DNA of 39,382 nt from an uncultured Phascolarctobacterium sp. (GTDB lineage Bacteria; Bacillota; Negativicutes; Acidaminococcales; Acidaminococcaceae): positions 1-39,382 of the forward strand of contig UQLS01000018.1 in the NCBI GenBank assembly GCA_900541915.1. The letters are read 5' to 3'. The first letter of the stretch is position 1, and each line of letters starts with the position of its first letter. Of the stretch, positions 1 through 7,134 are shown in pieces. The notes below the pieces were generated by a model that did no database searches, was not told the origin of the DNA, and saw nothing but the letters and a program-made list of their open reading frames with translations. The translations under genes and the position numbers were made by a program.

Positions 1-37
1 TTCAGTTTTCAAGGTTCCGCCGCCGTATCTCGGCGAC
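1..37 (-). other. Start of a transcript leaving the window, probable rRNA operon leader
   Basis: Downstream of the promoter at 44-72 the minus strand begins with a 7-bp GC-rich hairpin (GTCGCCG, loop AGATA, CGGCGGC with one G-U pair). It then reads GAACCTTGAAAACTGAA at the window edge. A CTTGAAAACTGAA-type box is common in the leader and spacer of Firmicutes rRNA operons, where it supports processing or antitermination. No rRNA sequence itself is in the window, so the identity is inferred from promoter strength and this box. Confidence 0.5.
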
Positions 38-43
38 TTGTAT

Positions 44-72
44 ATAATACCATCCCCCAACCATTATGTCAA
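44..72 (-). promoter_or_regulatory. Strong sigma-A type promoter directed out of the left edge
   Basis: On the minus strand the -35 is TTGACA (67-72) and the -10 is TATTAT (44-49), 17 bases apart. Four A-tracts lie just upstream (plus-strand T runs at 77-82, 87-94, 97-103 and 109-113), at a spacing near one helical turn, as in a curved UP element. A consensus core plus an A-rich upstream element is typical of rRNA promoters. Confidence 0.75.
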
Positions 73-321
73 CACCTTTTTTCATCTTTTTTTTGCTTTT
101 TTTGCATCTTTTTATCCGATACACCTGGTATGGTGGTTTTAGAAAGCGCTGCTATACCTGTCTTTACGGCGTTATAAATTTAGTAAAAATTTATAGTATT
201 TTTTGCTGAAAATTGCCATATTCTGCCTGTTTTTTTCTAAAAAAACACCTAAAACAGAAAAACTTTTTAAAAAATTTCAGTCAAAATTTTTGTATTTTAT
301 CGCTGTTTTTTATCTAATAAA
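73..321. other. AT-rich intergenic region, no gene seen
   Basis: This stretch separates the outward promoter from the end of the SCIFF maturase gene. It holds the phased A-tracts (77-113) and a perfect 9-bp inverted repeat, TATAAATTT at 173-181 and AAATTTATA at 187-195 with a 5-base spacer. The only open frame of note (203-388, plus) is Lys/Phe-rich, runs through the maturase terminator and has no support. Confidence 0.5.
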
Positions 322-352
322 ACAAAAAACCGACACGTTGAAACGTGCCGGT
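322..352 (-). terminator. Terminator of the SCIFF maturase gene
   Basis: The minus strand forms an 11-bp stem (ACCGGCACGTT paired with AACGTGTCGGT, one G-U pair) followed by a run of T. It lies about 24 bases past the stop codon of the maturase gene. Confidence 0.85.
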
Positions 353-375
353 TGTACAAAAACAGCCGTAAAAGC

Positions 376-1773
376 TTATTTTTCGTAGGTAAAATTGTTG
401 ATATGCGGACGCATATCCTTGCCTTCCTGTGCTTCGGCAGCCAAAAGTGCCTGAATAATGATAGCACATTCCAGACGTTTTTTCTGAAGCTTGCAGCCAT
501 ATTCATACGGCTTGCTGATATCACCGTTAATGAGATCAGCATTAGCATGGCAGCCGCCGCTGCAGAAGAAACGTGCCCAGCATTTGCTGCATTCGGGTTT
601 TGTCATAACATGGGTATGACGGAATTTCTGTACCAGGTCATTTTTAACTACACCGGTATCAAGGGTGCCCAGCTTGTACTGCTCACGACCAACAAACTGA
701 TGGCAGGGATAGATATCTCCCTCAGGAGTGATGGCAAAATATTCGTGACCGGCACCGCAGCCTGCCAGACGTTTAGCTACGCAGGGACCGTTATCCAGCG
801 CCACATTGAAATGGAAGAAGTCAAACGGTTCACCATTGCGGCGTTTTTCCAGATAAGCGCGTGCCAGTTTATCATATTCTTCAAATAATACAGGCAAATC
901 CTCTTCGGTAAGAACATAAGGCTCATCAATGCCCACTACCGGCTCTACAGAAATCTCGCGGCCTACCTTGAGCATATCCAGTACCTCGTCGGCAAAGTGA
1001 CGGCTGAAATGGGTATAGGTACCGCGCAGATAGTAGTTTTTGCCCTCGCGGCTGTCGATAACCTTCTTAAAGCCGCGTACTGCCGCATCATAGCTGCCGG
1101 TCTTATTGGGGAACGGACGCATTGCGTCATGGGTTTCCTTTTTTCCGTCCAGGCTCAGTACCAGCATAACACGGTTATCATTGAGGAATTTAATATTTTC
1201 ATCGTTCAGCAAAGTGCCGTTAGTAGTAAGGGTCAGCTTAATATTCTTGCCGGTTTCCTTTTCTCTTTTACGCACATAGTTGACGATATGCTGCACAACC
1301 TCGTAATTCATCAGCGGTTCGCCGCCAAAAAGGTCCAGCTCCAGATTATGACGCTGACGGCTGCCTTTAATAGCAAATTCCACTGCCTTTTCCGCAGTTT
1401 CCTTGCTCATCAGCTCACGGCAGCCACCAAAATCGCCGGTACCGGCAAAGCAGTAGCCGCAGCGCAGGTTGCAGTCATGGGCAACGTGCAGGCACAGAGA
1501 TTTCAGAATCGGCGTTTCAGAAAAAGTGGGCGGCACATCAAAAGCCGGGCTGAACAGCAGGCCTTCTTTCTGCAGTCCATGCAGCTCTTCCAGCGCGTCG
1601 CGCAGATCTTCTTCACTATAACGGTCTTTTAAAGCGGCAACTGCTGCTTCATCGTTGCTGCCGTCATAATAATCAAGCAAATCGTAGATAACCTCATCCA
1701 CAAGATGCACTGCGCCGCTGTTAACGTCCAGCACCGCCATATTATCATCTAAACGCATTTTATGTATAAGCAT
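376..1773 (-). CDS. scfB: Radical SAM/SPASM maturase of the SCIFF ranthipeptide
   Basis: This 465-residue protein should install thioether crosslinks in the SCIFF peptide encoded just upstream. Residues 1-75 look like the PqqD-type winged-helix recognition element that binds RiPP leader peptides. The radical SAM cluster motif CxxxCxxC is at C101, C105 and C108. The C-terminal third carries the SPASM cysteines, including GPCVAKRLAGCG, YPCHQF, CSKCW and FCSGGCHAN, which bind auxiliary iron-sulfur clusters. The architecture and the LCLHVAHDCNLRCGYCF context match the known SCIFF maturase family closely. The start is supported by AAAGGTGG 7 bases upstream. It shares a direction with scfA and is separated from it by a hairpin. 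Family assignment is firm; the biological role of the mature peptide is not established in this organism. Confidence 0.93.
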   Translation of the reverse strand: MLIHKMRLDDNMAVLDVNSGAVHLVDEVIYDLLDYYDGSNDEAAVAALKDRYSEEDLRDALEELHGLQKEGLLFSPAFDVPPTFSETPILKSLCLHVAHDCNLRCGYCFAGTGDFGGCRELMSKETAEKAVEFAIKGSRQRHNLELDLFGGEPLMNYEVVQHIVNYVRKREKETGKNIKLTLTTNGTLLNDENIKFLNDNRVMLVLSLDGKKETHDAMRPFPNKTGSYDAAVRGFKKVIDSREGKNYYLRGTYTHFSRHFADEVLDMLKVGREISVEPVVGIDEPYVLTEEDLPVLFEEYDKLARAYLEKRRNGEPFDFFHFNVALDNGPCVAKRLAGCGAGHEYFAITPEGDIYPCHQFVGREQYKLGTLDTGVVKNDLVQKFRHTHVMTKPECSKCWARFFCSGGCHANADLINGDISKPYEYGCKLQKKRLECAIIIQALLAAEAQEGKDMRPHINNFTYEK

Positions 1774-1800
1774 AAGTTTCCACCTTTCGCCCTAAACAGT

Positions 1801-1830
1801 AAAAAGCTCCCTGCAACATACAGGGAGCTG
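1801..1830 (-). terminator. Intergenic terminator or attenuator between scfA and scfB
   Basis: On the minus strand AGCTCCCTG, a 7-base loop and CAGGGAGCT form a perfect 9-bp stem followed by TTTTT. It lies 14 bases after the scfA stop and 28 bases before the scfB start. A leaky terminator here would yield many short peptide mRNAs per maturase mRNA. It may also protect the 3' end of the short message. Confidence 0.8.
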
Positions 1831-1843
1831 CAATTACTACAAA

Positions 1844-1990
1844 TTATTTGCTGTGTTCGCAAACTTGGTTGCCAACGGTGCAGGAAGTTTTGCAAGCGGA
1901 TTGGCAGGAAGCCGGGCATTCGCCGCAGCCGCCGGTGCGGAGAGTTTTGTTCAGCATTGCTTTATTAACAGTTTTAATATGTTTTCTCAT
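1844..1990 (-). CDS. scfA: SCIFF ranthipeptide precursor, six cysteines in about 45 residues
   Basis: This 48-residue peptide begins MRKHIKTVNKAMLNKTL and ends VCEHSK. It has six cysteines at positions 22, 25, 29, 33, 37 and 44, following a basic leader and the TGGCGECPASCQSACK core that typifies SCIFF precursors. The neighbouring radical SAM/SPASM protein is its expected maturase, which makes sulfur to non-alpha-carbon thioether bridges. GGAGG precedes two adjacent ATG codons. The second (1988-1990, spacing 8) is chosen; the first would add one Met. A promoter (2026-2054) sits directly upstream, so scfA is the first gene of its transcript. The gene is short enough to be missed by many annotation pipelines. 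The assignment rests on both sequence and gene pairing. Confidence 0.93.
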   Translation of the reverse strand: MRKHIKTVNKAMLNKTLRTGGCGECPASCQSACKTSCTVGNQVCEHSK

Positions 1991-2025
1991 CATGAATACC
2001 TCCAAAGATTATTATTCTTTAAACT

Positions 2026-2054
2026 ATTTTACCGTTTTTTAGTCGTTATTGCAA
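2026..2054 (-). promoter_or_regulatory. Promoter of scfA-scfB
   Basis: TTGCAA (2049-2054) and TAAAAT (2026-2031) are separated by 17 bases on the minus strand, about 36 bases before the scfA start. A small palindrome, GTTAA-GTA-TTAAC, lies just upstream at 2064-2076 and could bind a regulator. The rest of 2077-2254 is AT-rich with no gene or clear hairpin. Confidence 0.65.
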
Positions 2055-2254
2055 GAAATTTTTGTTAAGTATTAACAAGTATAATAACTAACACTATCAA
2101 TCTGTGTACTTTCGTATCAATATTTATACAACCTTAAAAATATAATCTTCTTTATTTCTTATTTGTATCATATCTAAAAATAATTTTAAAACAAAGAGGA
2201 TTATTACACTAACTATACTGTAAAATTTCCATAGTATTATTTTTTATCCAATTA

Positions 2255-3010
2255 CTACTTAACATCAATTTGTAATTCTACTCCACGTGGAATATTAGGA
2301 TTCATTACATCTTGTAAATTTTCCGGCGTAGCTTGTAAATCTACATTATTTTTTACTTCAACTTCAAAATTAGTGCCAGCAGGATAATTTATATTGCTTC
2401 CTTTCATGAAAAATCCACCCAATAAACTTACAGCAGCTGCAACTGCAACAGCTCCGCCGTCTGTACTTCCTTGACCTTGCAATCCTTTTTTAAGAGGAAC
2501 TACTATATTATTAACTGTTTTTATTTCGTATCCAGCTATTCTTAAAACGCCTTTTCTACCAAATCCAGCTGCTTTTTGTACTTCATGAACATATCCTAAC
2601 CCAATTGTTCCTTTAGGTATAACAATTACACCATTAATAATTAAATTATCTACCATTTTAATTTCTACTGGTTGGTGTTTCTTCATATTTTTAGAACTAG
2701 CATCTTCTACTAATTCAACCTTAAATTTTGTTCCTTTCGGAATATAAATATGACCCTTAGCAACACCTTCTATACCGCTTTTATTTTTGGCATTTTTTTC
2801 TTCTTCTAAAATTTTAGCAACTTTTTCTTTCATAGTTAATTCAGTTTTTGGTTTTTGAACCTCTTCATCCGAAAATGGATCATAACCTTCTTCAACTACA
2901 ATTGTACCAGCATCAAAAACACTTGTAGCCATAGCAATTGGCATAAATGTAGAGTTAAATAACAAACTAACTCCTAAAACAGCAGATAAAACTTTCCCCT
3001 TTTTTAGCAT
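2255..3010 (-). CDS. Secreted AT-rich protein with four IPxGT-type motifs, unknown function
   Basis: I do not recognise a named family. The 251-residue product starts with a signal peptide (MLKKGKVLSAVLGVSLLF to about AMA at residues 26-28). An acidic linker and a Lys/Glu-rich helical stretch (57-78) follow. Four short related motifs come next: IPKGTKFKVEL at 90-100, IPKGTIGLGYV at 131-141, YPAGTNFEVEV at 209-219 and IPRGVELQIDV at 240-250. A Gly/Ala-rich hydrophobic segment spans 183-202. The motif spacing suggests a beta-rich export-side domain, loosely reminiscent of TrbI/VirB10-like barrels, but that is only a resemblance. ATG at 3008-3010 is preferred because GAGGTG sits 8 bases upstream; the longer GTG start at 3019 lies inside that ribosome binding site. 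The gene is much richer in A/T than its neighbours, which could mean acquisition or relaxed codon use. Confidence 0.75.
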   Translation of the reverse strand: MLKKGKVLSAVLGVSLLFNSTFMPIAMATSVFDAGTIVVEEGYDPFSDEEVQKPKTELTMKEKVAKILEEEKNAKNKSGIEGVAKGHIYIPKGTKFKVELVEDASSKNMKKHQPVEIKMVDNLIINGVIVIPKGTIGLGYVHEVQKAAGFGRKGVLRIAGYEIKTVNNIVVPLKKGLQGQGSTDGGAVAVAAAVSLLGGFFMKGSNINYPAGTNFEVEVKNNVDLQATPENLQDVMNPNIPRGVELQIDVK

Positions 3011-3140
3011 ACCCTTCACCTCAAATCACTAATATTAACAACCATAGCTTATGAATCCATAATTTATGATTGCTATATAATCCCCTTTAAATCACAAACA
3101 AAAAATTTCCATATTACAGCTAAAATTTTAAACTTTTAAT

Positions 3141-3177
3141 ATATGCTCATTATAGCATATCTTTTCTAACTTCAAAA
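3141..3177 (-). promoter_or_regulatory. Extended -10 promoter overlapped by a palindrome
   Basis: TGC-TATAAT on the minus strand (TATAAT at 3149-3154) is an extended -10 element. The -35 is weak: TTTTGA at spacing 17 or TTGAAG at spacing 15. A 7-bp inverted repeat, ATATGCT-N6-AGCATAT at 3141-3160, covers the -10 and could be an operator. The only gene served is the secreted protein at 2255-3010. Confidence 0.55.
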
Positions 3178-3187
3178 TAATCTTGAA

Positions 3188-3214
3188 TTTTGCAAGCATT
3201 AAACCCTTGCAAAA
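3188..3214. repeat. Perfect 9-bp inverted repeat
   Basis: TTTTGCAAG (3188-3196) and CTTGCAAAA (3206-3214) are exact inverted copies with a 9-base spacer. The repeat lies just past a terminator and just upstream of the promoter at 3149-3177, a position expected for a regulator site. It could also be a second transcript-end hairpin. Confidence 0.5.
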
Positions 3215-3253
3215 TAAAAAAACTTAGTCCAGCATTGACTGAACTAAGTTTTT
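3211..3253 (-). terminator. Terminator of the rapZ-glmR-whiA operon
   Basis: The minus strand forms AAAAACTTAGTTCAG, a 6-base loop and CTGGACTAAGTTTTT (a G-U in the stem), then more T. The 5' arm overlaps the stop codon of the last gene (3252-3254), so termination is tight. Confidence 0.85.
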
Positions 3254-3914
3254 ATTTATTCTTTCTGTATTTGTCGTATTCGTACTCGTATTCTTCCCAC
3301 TGCTCGCTGAACTCATTTTCATACATCCTGTTATTATGCAAAATGATATCGTCAGCACTTGTAATCAGTCCGGCTTTTACCAAATCGGCAAATTCTGCCG
3401 CACTGACAAGCTGGGGATAATTACTGCAAAACTCCATGTAATCAATGCACTGCAGTTTTTCCATACGCTCCTGCAGCGGCAAAGCAAGCAGAGCAGTTTC
3501 ATCCTTTTCGTAAAATTCGCCTAAATCAGCATCTGCATACGTATTATCCTGCAGATAGCTTTGCTGCACTAAATCTGCACCAATCAGCAAATCGTTAAAT
3601 AACAGCAGGTTCAGCTTATATAAGCCAGCCAGATTTTTGGATATATTAACCAGCATCAGCCTGTATCCGTCTTTATCGACAATCTGCTGCTTGTCATATT
3701 CTGCCATAAGCTGCAGGCACAGGCTGATATTCTGCTCTGCCTGCAGGCATCCCTGTTCTGCTTTGGCTGCCGCTTTTGCTAAAGCTGCTTTATCCCGGCA
3801 AAGAACAGTATGAGGACAGTTTTGCAGTACTGCCCTCATAAGCTTATAAGCTGCCAATATTTTTTTGTATTTTGCTAATGTAAGCTTCACAAATTCAATA
3901 TTATAGGTCAGCAT
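3252..3914 (-). CDS. Unknown 220-residue cytoplasmic protein
   Basis: No family is recognised. The protein has no signal peptide or membrane segment. It looks largely helical, with a Cys/Ala/Lys-rich first half (CRDKAALAKAAAKAEQGC near 40-56) and an acidic, aromatic tail (EQWEEYEYEYDKYRKNK). AAAGGTGA lies 4 bases before the ATG. It is last in the operon, 10 bases after the polysaccharide deacetylase gene, and a terminator overlaps its stop codon. The good ribosome binding site, operon position and terminator show it is a real gene. Its job cannot be read from the sequence; co-transcription hints at the cell envelope or its regulation. Confidence 0.75.
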   Translation of the reverse strand: MLTYNIEFVKLTLAKYKKILAAYKLMRAVLQNCPHTVLCRDKAALAKAAAKAEQGCLQAEQNISLCLQLMAEYDKQQIVDKDGYRLMLVNISKNLAGLYKLNLLLFNDLLIGADLVQQSYLQDNTYADADLGEFYEKDETALLALPLQERMEKLQCIDYMEFCSNYPQLVSAAEFADLVKAGLITSADDIILHNNRMYENEFSEQWEEYEYEYDKYRKNK

Positions 3915-3924
3915 CTAATCACCT

Positions 3925-4791
3925 TTACCACACAAAGATATTGCGGATGATGTTTAAATCTATACCCTTAGTCTGCAAAAAGCCCCATAAATATGCTTTT
4001 TCGATACGGTCTGCCAGTCCCTGTACGCCGCTGCCGTCATCGGCCACGGTTACACGGTACATTTCCATAGGCGCTTTTTTATAGCTTTCTGCCGTGTTGA
4101 CGCCTACTTTGCCGGTCAGCGCGCGATAAAAGCCGTACCGCTGCGCTTCGCTGATAACGGTATCATTGTAATTGCCGTTAGGATATGCCAGCGTGCGGAC
4201 AATATAGCCGTCAAAATTCTTTTTCAGATAGTAGCGGGAGGTTGCCAGCTCCCAGGCAAGATATTTTTCGTCAATCTTTGCCAGCGGCGCATGGCTTGTT
4301 GTATGTGAGCCAAGCTCCATACCATGAGCAATCATATCTTTTATTTCTGCTTCGTTCATGTGGATAGCGTCGCCGATATCCTTATTGATAACAAAGAAAG
4401 ACGCTTTGGCATCGTATTTCTGCAGCAGTGGCAAAACTACGCTGTGATTATTTTTGTAGCCGTCGTCAAAGCTGAGTGCGATATATTTATCGACATTCTC
4501 GCCCTGCTCCAGTCTTGCTGCCAGCTGTTCCACGCTGACAATGGTATAGCCGCTGTCCTTTAAGTATTTTAAGTGAGATTCAAACAGCTCTTCCGGCATA
4601 ATCAGCGTTTTCGGCCAGTCGGCACCTACCTCCGGCCCTACTGCATGGTACATGAGCACGGGAGCGGCACTCTTTTTAAAGGTCGCGTACTCTATCCGCA
4701 GTCTGTCGCCATTAACCTGCCAGTACACAGTAGCCACCGCTGCCAATATTACCAGGCACAAAGCGGTAATTTTCAGTATTTTTTTCAGCAT
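3925..4791 (-). CDS. Membrane-anchored polysaccharide deacetylase
   Basis: This is a 288-residue carbohydrate esterase 4 (NodB homology) protein, expected to remove N- or O-acetyl groups from peptidoglycan or another surface polysaccharide. Residues 5-25 form an uncleaved signal anchor, putting the enzyme outside the inner membrane. PVLMYHAVG (44-52) is the usual first strand. SFDDGY carries the catalytic and metal-binding aspartates (D109, D110), and SHTTSH supplies H163 and H167 of the HxxxH metal site. LAYPNGNYN is the later conserved block. It starts one base after the whiA stop, so it is probably translationally coupled. The exact substrate is unknown. Confidence 0.88.
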   Translation of the reverse strand: MLKKILKITALCLVILAAVATVYWQVNGDRLRIEYATFKKSAAPVLMYHAVGPEVGADWPKTLIMPEELFESHLKYLKDSGYTIVSVEQLAARLEQGENVDKYIALSFDDGYKNNHSVVLPLLQKYDAKASFFVINKDIGDAIHMNEAEIKDMIAHGMELGSHTTSHAPLAKIDEKYLAWELATSRYYLKKNFDGYIVRTLAYPNGNYNDTVISEAQRYGFYRALTGKVGVNTAESYKKAPMEMYRVTVADDGSGVQGLADRIEKAYLWGFLQTKGIDLNIIRNIFVW

Positions 4792-4792
4792 C

Positions 4793-5725
4793 TCAGTTTT
4801 TCTCCATTTCCATACCCATGCCGACAGCCATTTCCTGCAGCTTTTTCAGACGGTGGTTGATGCTGGACTTGCCGATGCCGCCGGAATATTCCACCAGCTC
4901 ATTTAAAGAAGCATCGGGATATTCCAGACGCAGGCGCGCCGTGTCCTGCAAAGCCTGCGGCAGCTGGTTGAGCCCCAAATGCTGCTCAATGTATTTGATG
5001 CAGTTAATCTGACGCACCGCTGCCTTGACAACCTTGTTCAGATTGGCTGTTTCGCAGTTTACCACGCGGTTGACGTTATTGCGCATTTCCTTGACGATAC
5101 GCACATTTTCAAAATCCATCATGGAATTATGAGCGCCGATAACGCTCAAAAACTTGGTAATGCTTTCGCCGTCTTTCAGATAAACGATAAAATCATTTTT
5201 TCTGTCGGTCAGCTTGGCTTTCAGCGAAAAGCTGTGCATGACCTTGATAATGCTGTGGGCAAAATCTTCGTTGCCGGTAACCATTTCCAGGTGGTAGTCG
5301 CTGGAAGGACGGCTGATGCTGCCGCCGCCCAAAAAGGCACCGCGCAGAAAGGTACGTTTGCAGCAGTGATTGTTCAGCAGCGGATTTTTCAAATCGCTTT
5401 CTACTGACAAAAGCTGCAGCTCCGTCAGCGCCTTGCTGACCTGGGGCGCAGGAATGACACGCACCTGGTAGCGGTTATTTTTCTTTAAACGGCGCGAACG
5501 GGTGATGACAACCTCCGTCTGCACCTGATAGTTACTTTTCAAAAGCTGCAGCACACGTCTTGCCAGCGCCGCATTTTCCGTAGAAAAGTGGATGCCGACA
5601 TTGCTGCCTCTGATAATAATAGCGCCGCTCATACGCAGCAGTCCTAAAAGCTCTGCCTTGTCGCAGCAGGAGTCGTTAGTTTCAATACGTGACAGTTCGT
5701 TTTTCACATCGTTGGAAAAAGACAT
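4793..5725 (-). CDS. whiA: WhiA family DNA-binding regulator
   Basis: The 310-residue protein matches WhiA: an N-terminal tandem LAGLIDADG-like fold without endonuclease activity (RMSGAIIIRG near 31-40, and LRGAFLGGGSI near 147-157) and a C-terminal helix-turn-helix (about 262-300, with SLNELVEYSGGIGKSSINHRLKKL). In actinomycetes it controls sporulation division; in non-sporulating Firmicutes it affects division and chromosome segregation. Its place after rapZ and glmR is the classical order. GGAGG sits upstream of the ATG. The 35-base gap to glmR has no terminator. Confidence 0.96.
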   Translation of the reverse strand: MSFSNDVKNELSRIETNDSCCDKAELLGLLRMSGAIIIRGSNVGIHFSTENAALARRVLQLLKSNYQVQTEVVITRSRRLKKNNRYQVRVIPAPQVSKALTELQLLSVESDLKNPLLNNHCCKRTFLRGAFLGGGSISRPSSDYHLEMVTGNEDFAHSIIKVMHSFSLKAKLTDRKNDFIVYLKDGESITKFLSVIGAHNSMMDFENVRIVKEMRNNVNRVVNCETANLNKVVKAAVRQINCIKYIEQHLGLNQLPQALQDTARLRLEYPDASLNELVEYSGGIGKSSINHRLKKLQEMAVGMGMEMEKN

Positions 5726-5760
5726 TCGGCGTCCTCCTTTCTATAATCTTCCGTTGCAAT

Positions 5761-7122
5761 TTATTCGCCTTTATGCAGAGTGCGCATACCCTGACGCATA
5801 AAGAAGTAATCAAAAAACTGTACGCCTTTGCCAAACAGGCGCAGACGATAAATAAGTGCGATTAACACGCGAGACAGCTTGCGGGGATCGTGGCGCACCA
5901 AATCATCCTTGCTGATAAGCCGCGCCGGCACTACAGTAATGCCAAGATTACGGATTTTTTCAATATCCGGCGTTACCGGTGTAGAGCCTTCCGCATTATA
6001 CTGCAGCAGCTGCTCGCCAGTTACTTCCTGGTCGTTGACGATAACAAAATCTAAAAACTGTACTCCCACATGGTCGATAAGCGCGCGTACATGCTCATAG
6101 GCGCCAAAGAAATCGGTCTCACCGGGCTGCGTCATAACATTACAGATATAGATTTTTACTGCCTTGGAGTTAATAACTGCATCACGGATGCCCTTAACCA
6201 GAAGGTTAGGAATAACACTGGTGTACAGGCTGCCCGGGCCAAAAATCAGCACGTCCGCTTCTTCAATAGCCTTGATGGCAGCTTTGGACGCAGGAGCATC
6301 CTCCGGCAGCATCATCATACGGCGGATACGCTTATGTGCTTTAGGGATTTCAGATTCGCCCAGCACTGTGCTGCCGTCATTCATTTCTGCCTGCAGCTGG
6401 ATGTTTTCCAGCGTAGAAGGCACTACCTTGCCGCGTACTTTGAGTATCTGGCTAGTAGCGTCCAGACCTTCTTCCATACCGCCCTCGGCCTGCGCCATAG
6501 CAGCAATAAAGAGGTTGCCGAAGCAGTGTCCTGCCAGCGGTGAATCGCCCTGGAAGCGGTACTGCATGAGCCTTTCCATAAGTGGCTCGCGGTCAGCCAA
6601 TGCCGTCAGGCAGTTACGCAGATCACCGGGCGGGATAATGCCCAGTTCCTTGCGCAGACGGCCGGAAGAACCGCCGTCATCGGCAGAAGTTACCACTGCC
6701 GTACAGTTATTGGTAATGTATTTCATGCCGCGCAGCAGCGTTGAAAGTCCTGTACCGCCGCCAACTACGGTAATGGCAGGCCCTCTGGTCAGCTTGCGCT
6801 GGATGAAGATAGTTTCCATCAATGAGCCGTTTTTATCGGGGATAACTGCACCCACTACAGAAAAAATCATTCTTCTGGTGCCGTAAATCATCACACCAAA
6901 GCCCAGCAGCAGCAAAACGCCCCCTGCCAGCATAATCAGACCGTTGGAATAACGGCCCGTTGTCATATAGGTCATCTGAAACAGCAGTTCCTCTGCCGTT
7001 CCCATGATTTGATAATTAAAGAAAAATGCCAGTCCCAGCGCGCACATCAGAACGCCTATCGCAAAAAGCAGCAGCCAGCGTTTGATATTGATACCGGGAC
7101 ACAGCCAGGTAATCCAGCCCAT
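5761..7122 (-). CDS. glmR: GlmR/YvcK family protein with two N-terminal membrane helices
   Basis: Residues from about 115 on are a CofD-like Rossmann domain with VVGGGTGLS (119-127), TSADDGGSSGRLR, PPGDLRNCL and FGPGSLYTSVIPNLL. These are hallmarks of the YvcK/GlmR family, which binds UDP-GlcNAc and steers carbon between gluconeogenesis and cell-wall precursors. The Bacillus protein is about 317 residues and soluble. This one, at 453 residues, adds a membrane module with helices near 15-36 and 60-82. Such an extension occurs in some clostridial and Negativicutes members. It would tether the protein to the inner membrane near envelope synthesis. It lies 12 bases after rapZ. Confidence 0.93.
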   Translation of the reverse strand: MGWITWLCPGINIKRWLLLFAIGVLMCALGLAFFFNYQIMGTAEELLFQMTYMTTGRYSNGLIMLAGGVLLLLGFGVMIYGTRRMIFSVVGAVIPDKNGSLMETIFIQRKLTRGPAITVVGGGTGLSTLLRGMKYITNNCTAVVTSADDGGSSGRLRKELGIIPPGDLRNCLTALADREPLMERLMQYRFQGDSPLAGHCFGNLFIAAMAQAEGGMEEGLDATSQILKVRGKVVPSTLENIQLQAEMNDGSTVLGESEIPKAHKRIRRMMMLPEDAPASKAAIKAIEEADVLIFGPGSLYTSVIPNLLVKGIRDAVINSKAVKIYICNVMTQPGETDFFGAYEHVRALIDHVGVQFLDFVIVNDQEVTGEQLLQYNAEGSTPVTPDIEKIRNLGITVVPARLISKDDLVRHDPRKLSRVLIALIYRLRLFGKGVQFFDYFFMRQGMRTLHKGE

Positions 7123-7134
7123 AATCAGCCTCCG

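Noticed and set aside
73..113. Poly-T tracts as plus-strand terminators
   Set aside because: No hairpin precedes them and no plus-strand gene needs ending; they fit better as A-tracts of the minus-strand promoter.
203..388. Plus-strand open frame of 61 codons at the left edge
   Set aside because: Lys/Phe-rich translation of AT-rich spacer that runs through the scfB terminator and into the end of scfB on the other strand.
1762..2068. Plus-strand frames over the scfA region
   Set aside because: Shadows of the minus-strand six-cysteine precursor; only the minus-strand frame has the promoter, ribosome binding site and family pattern.
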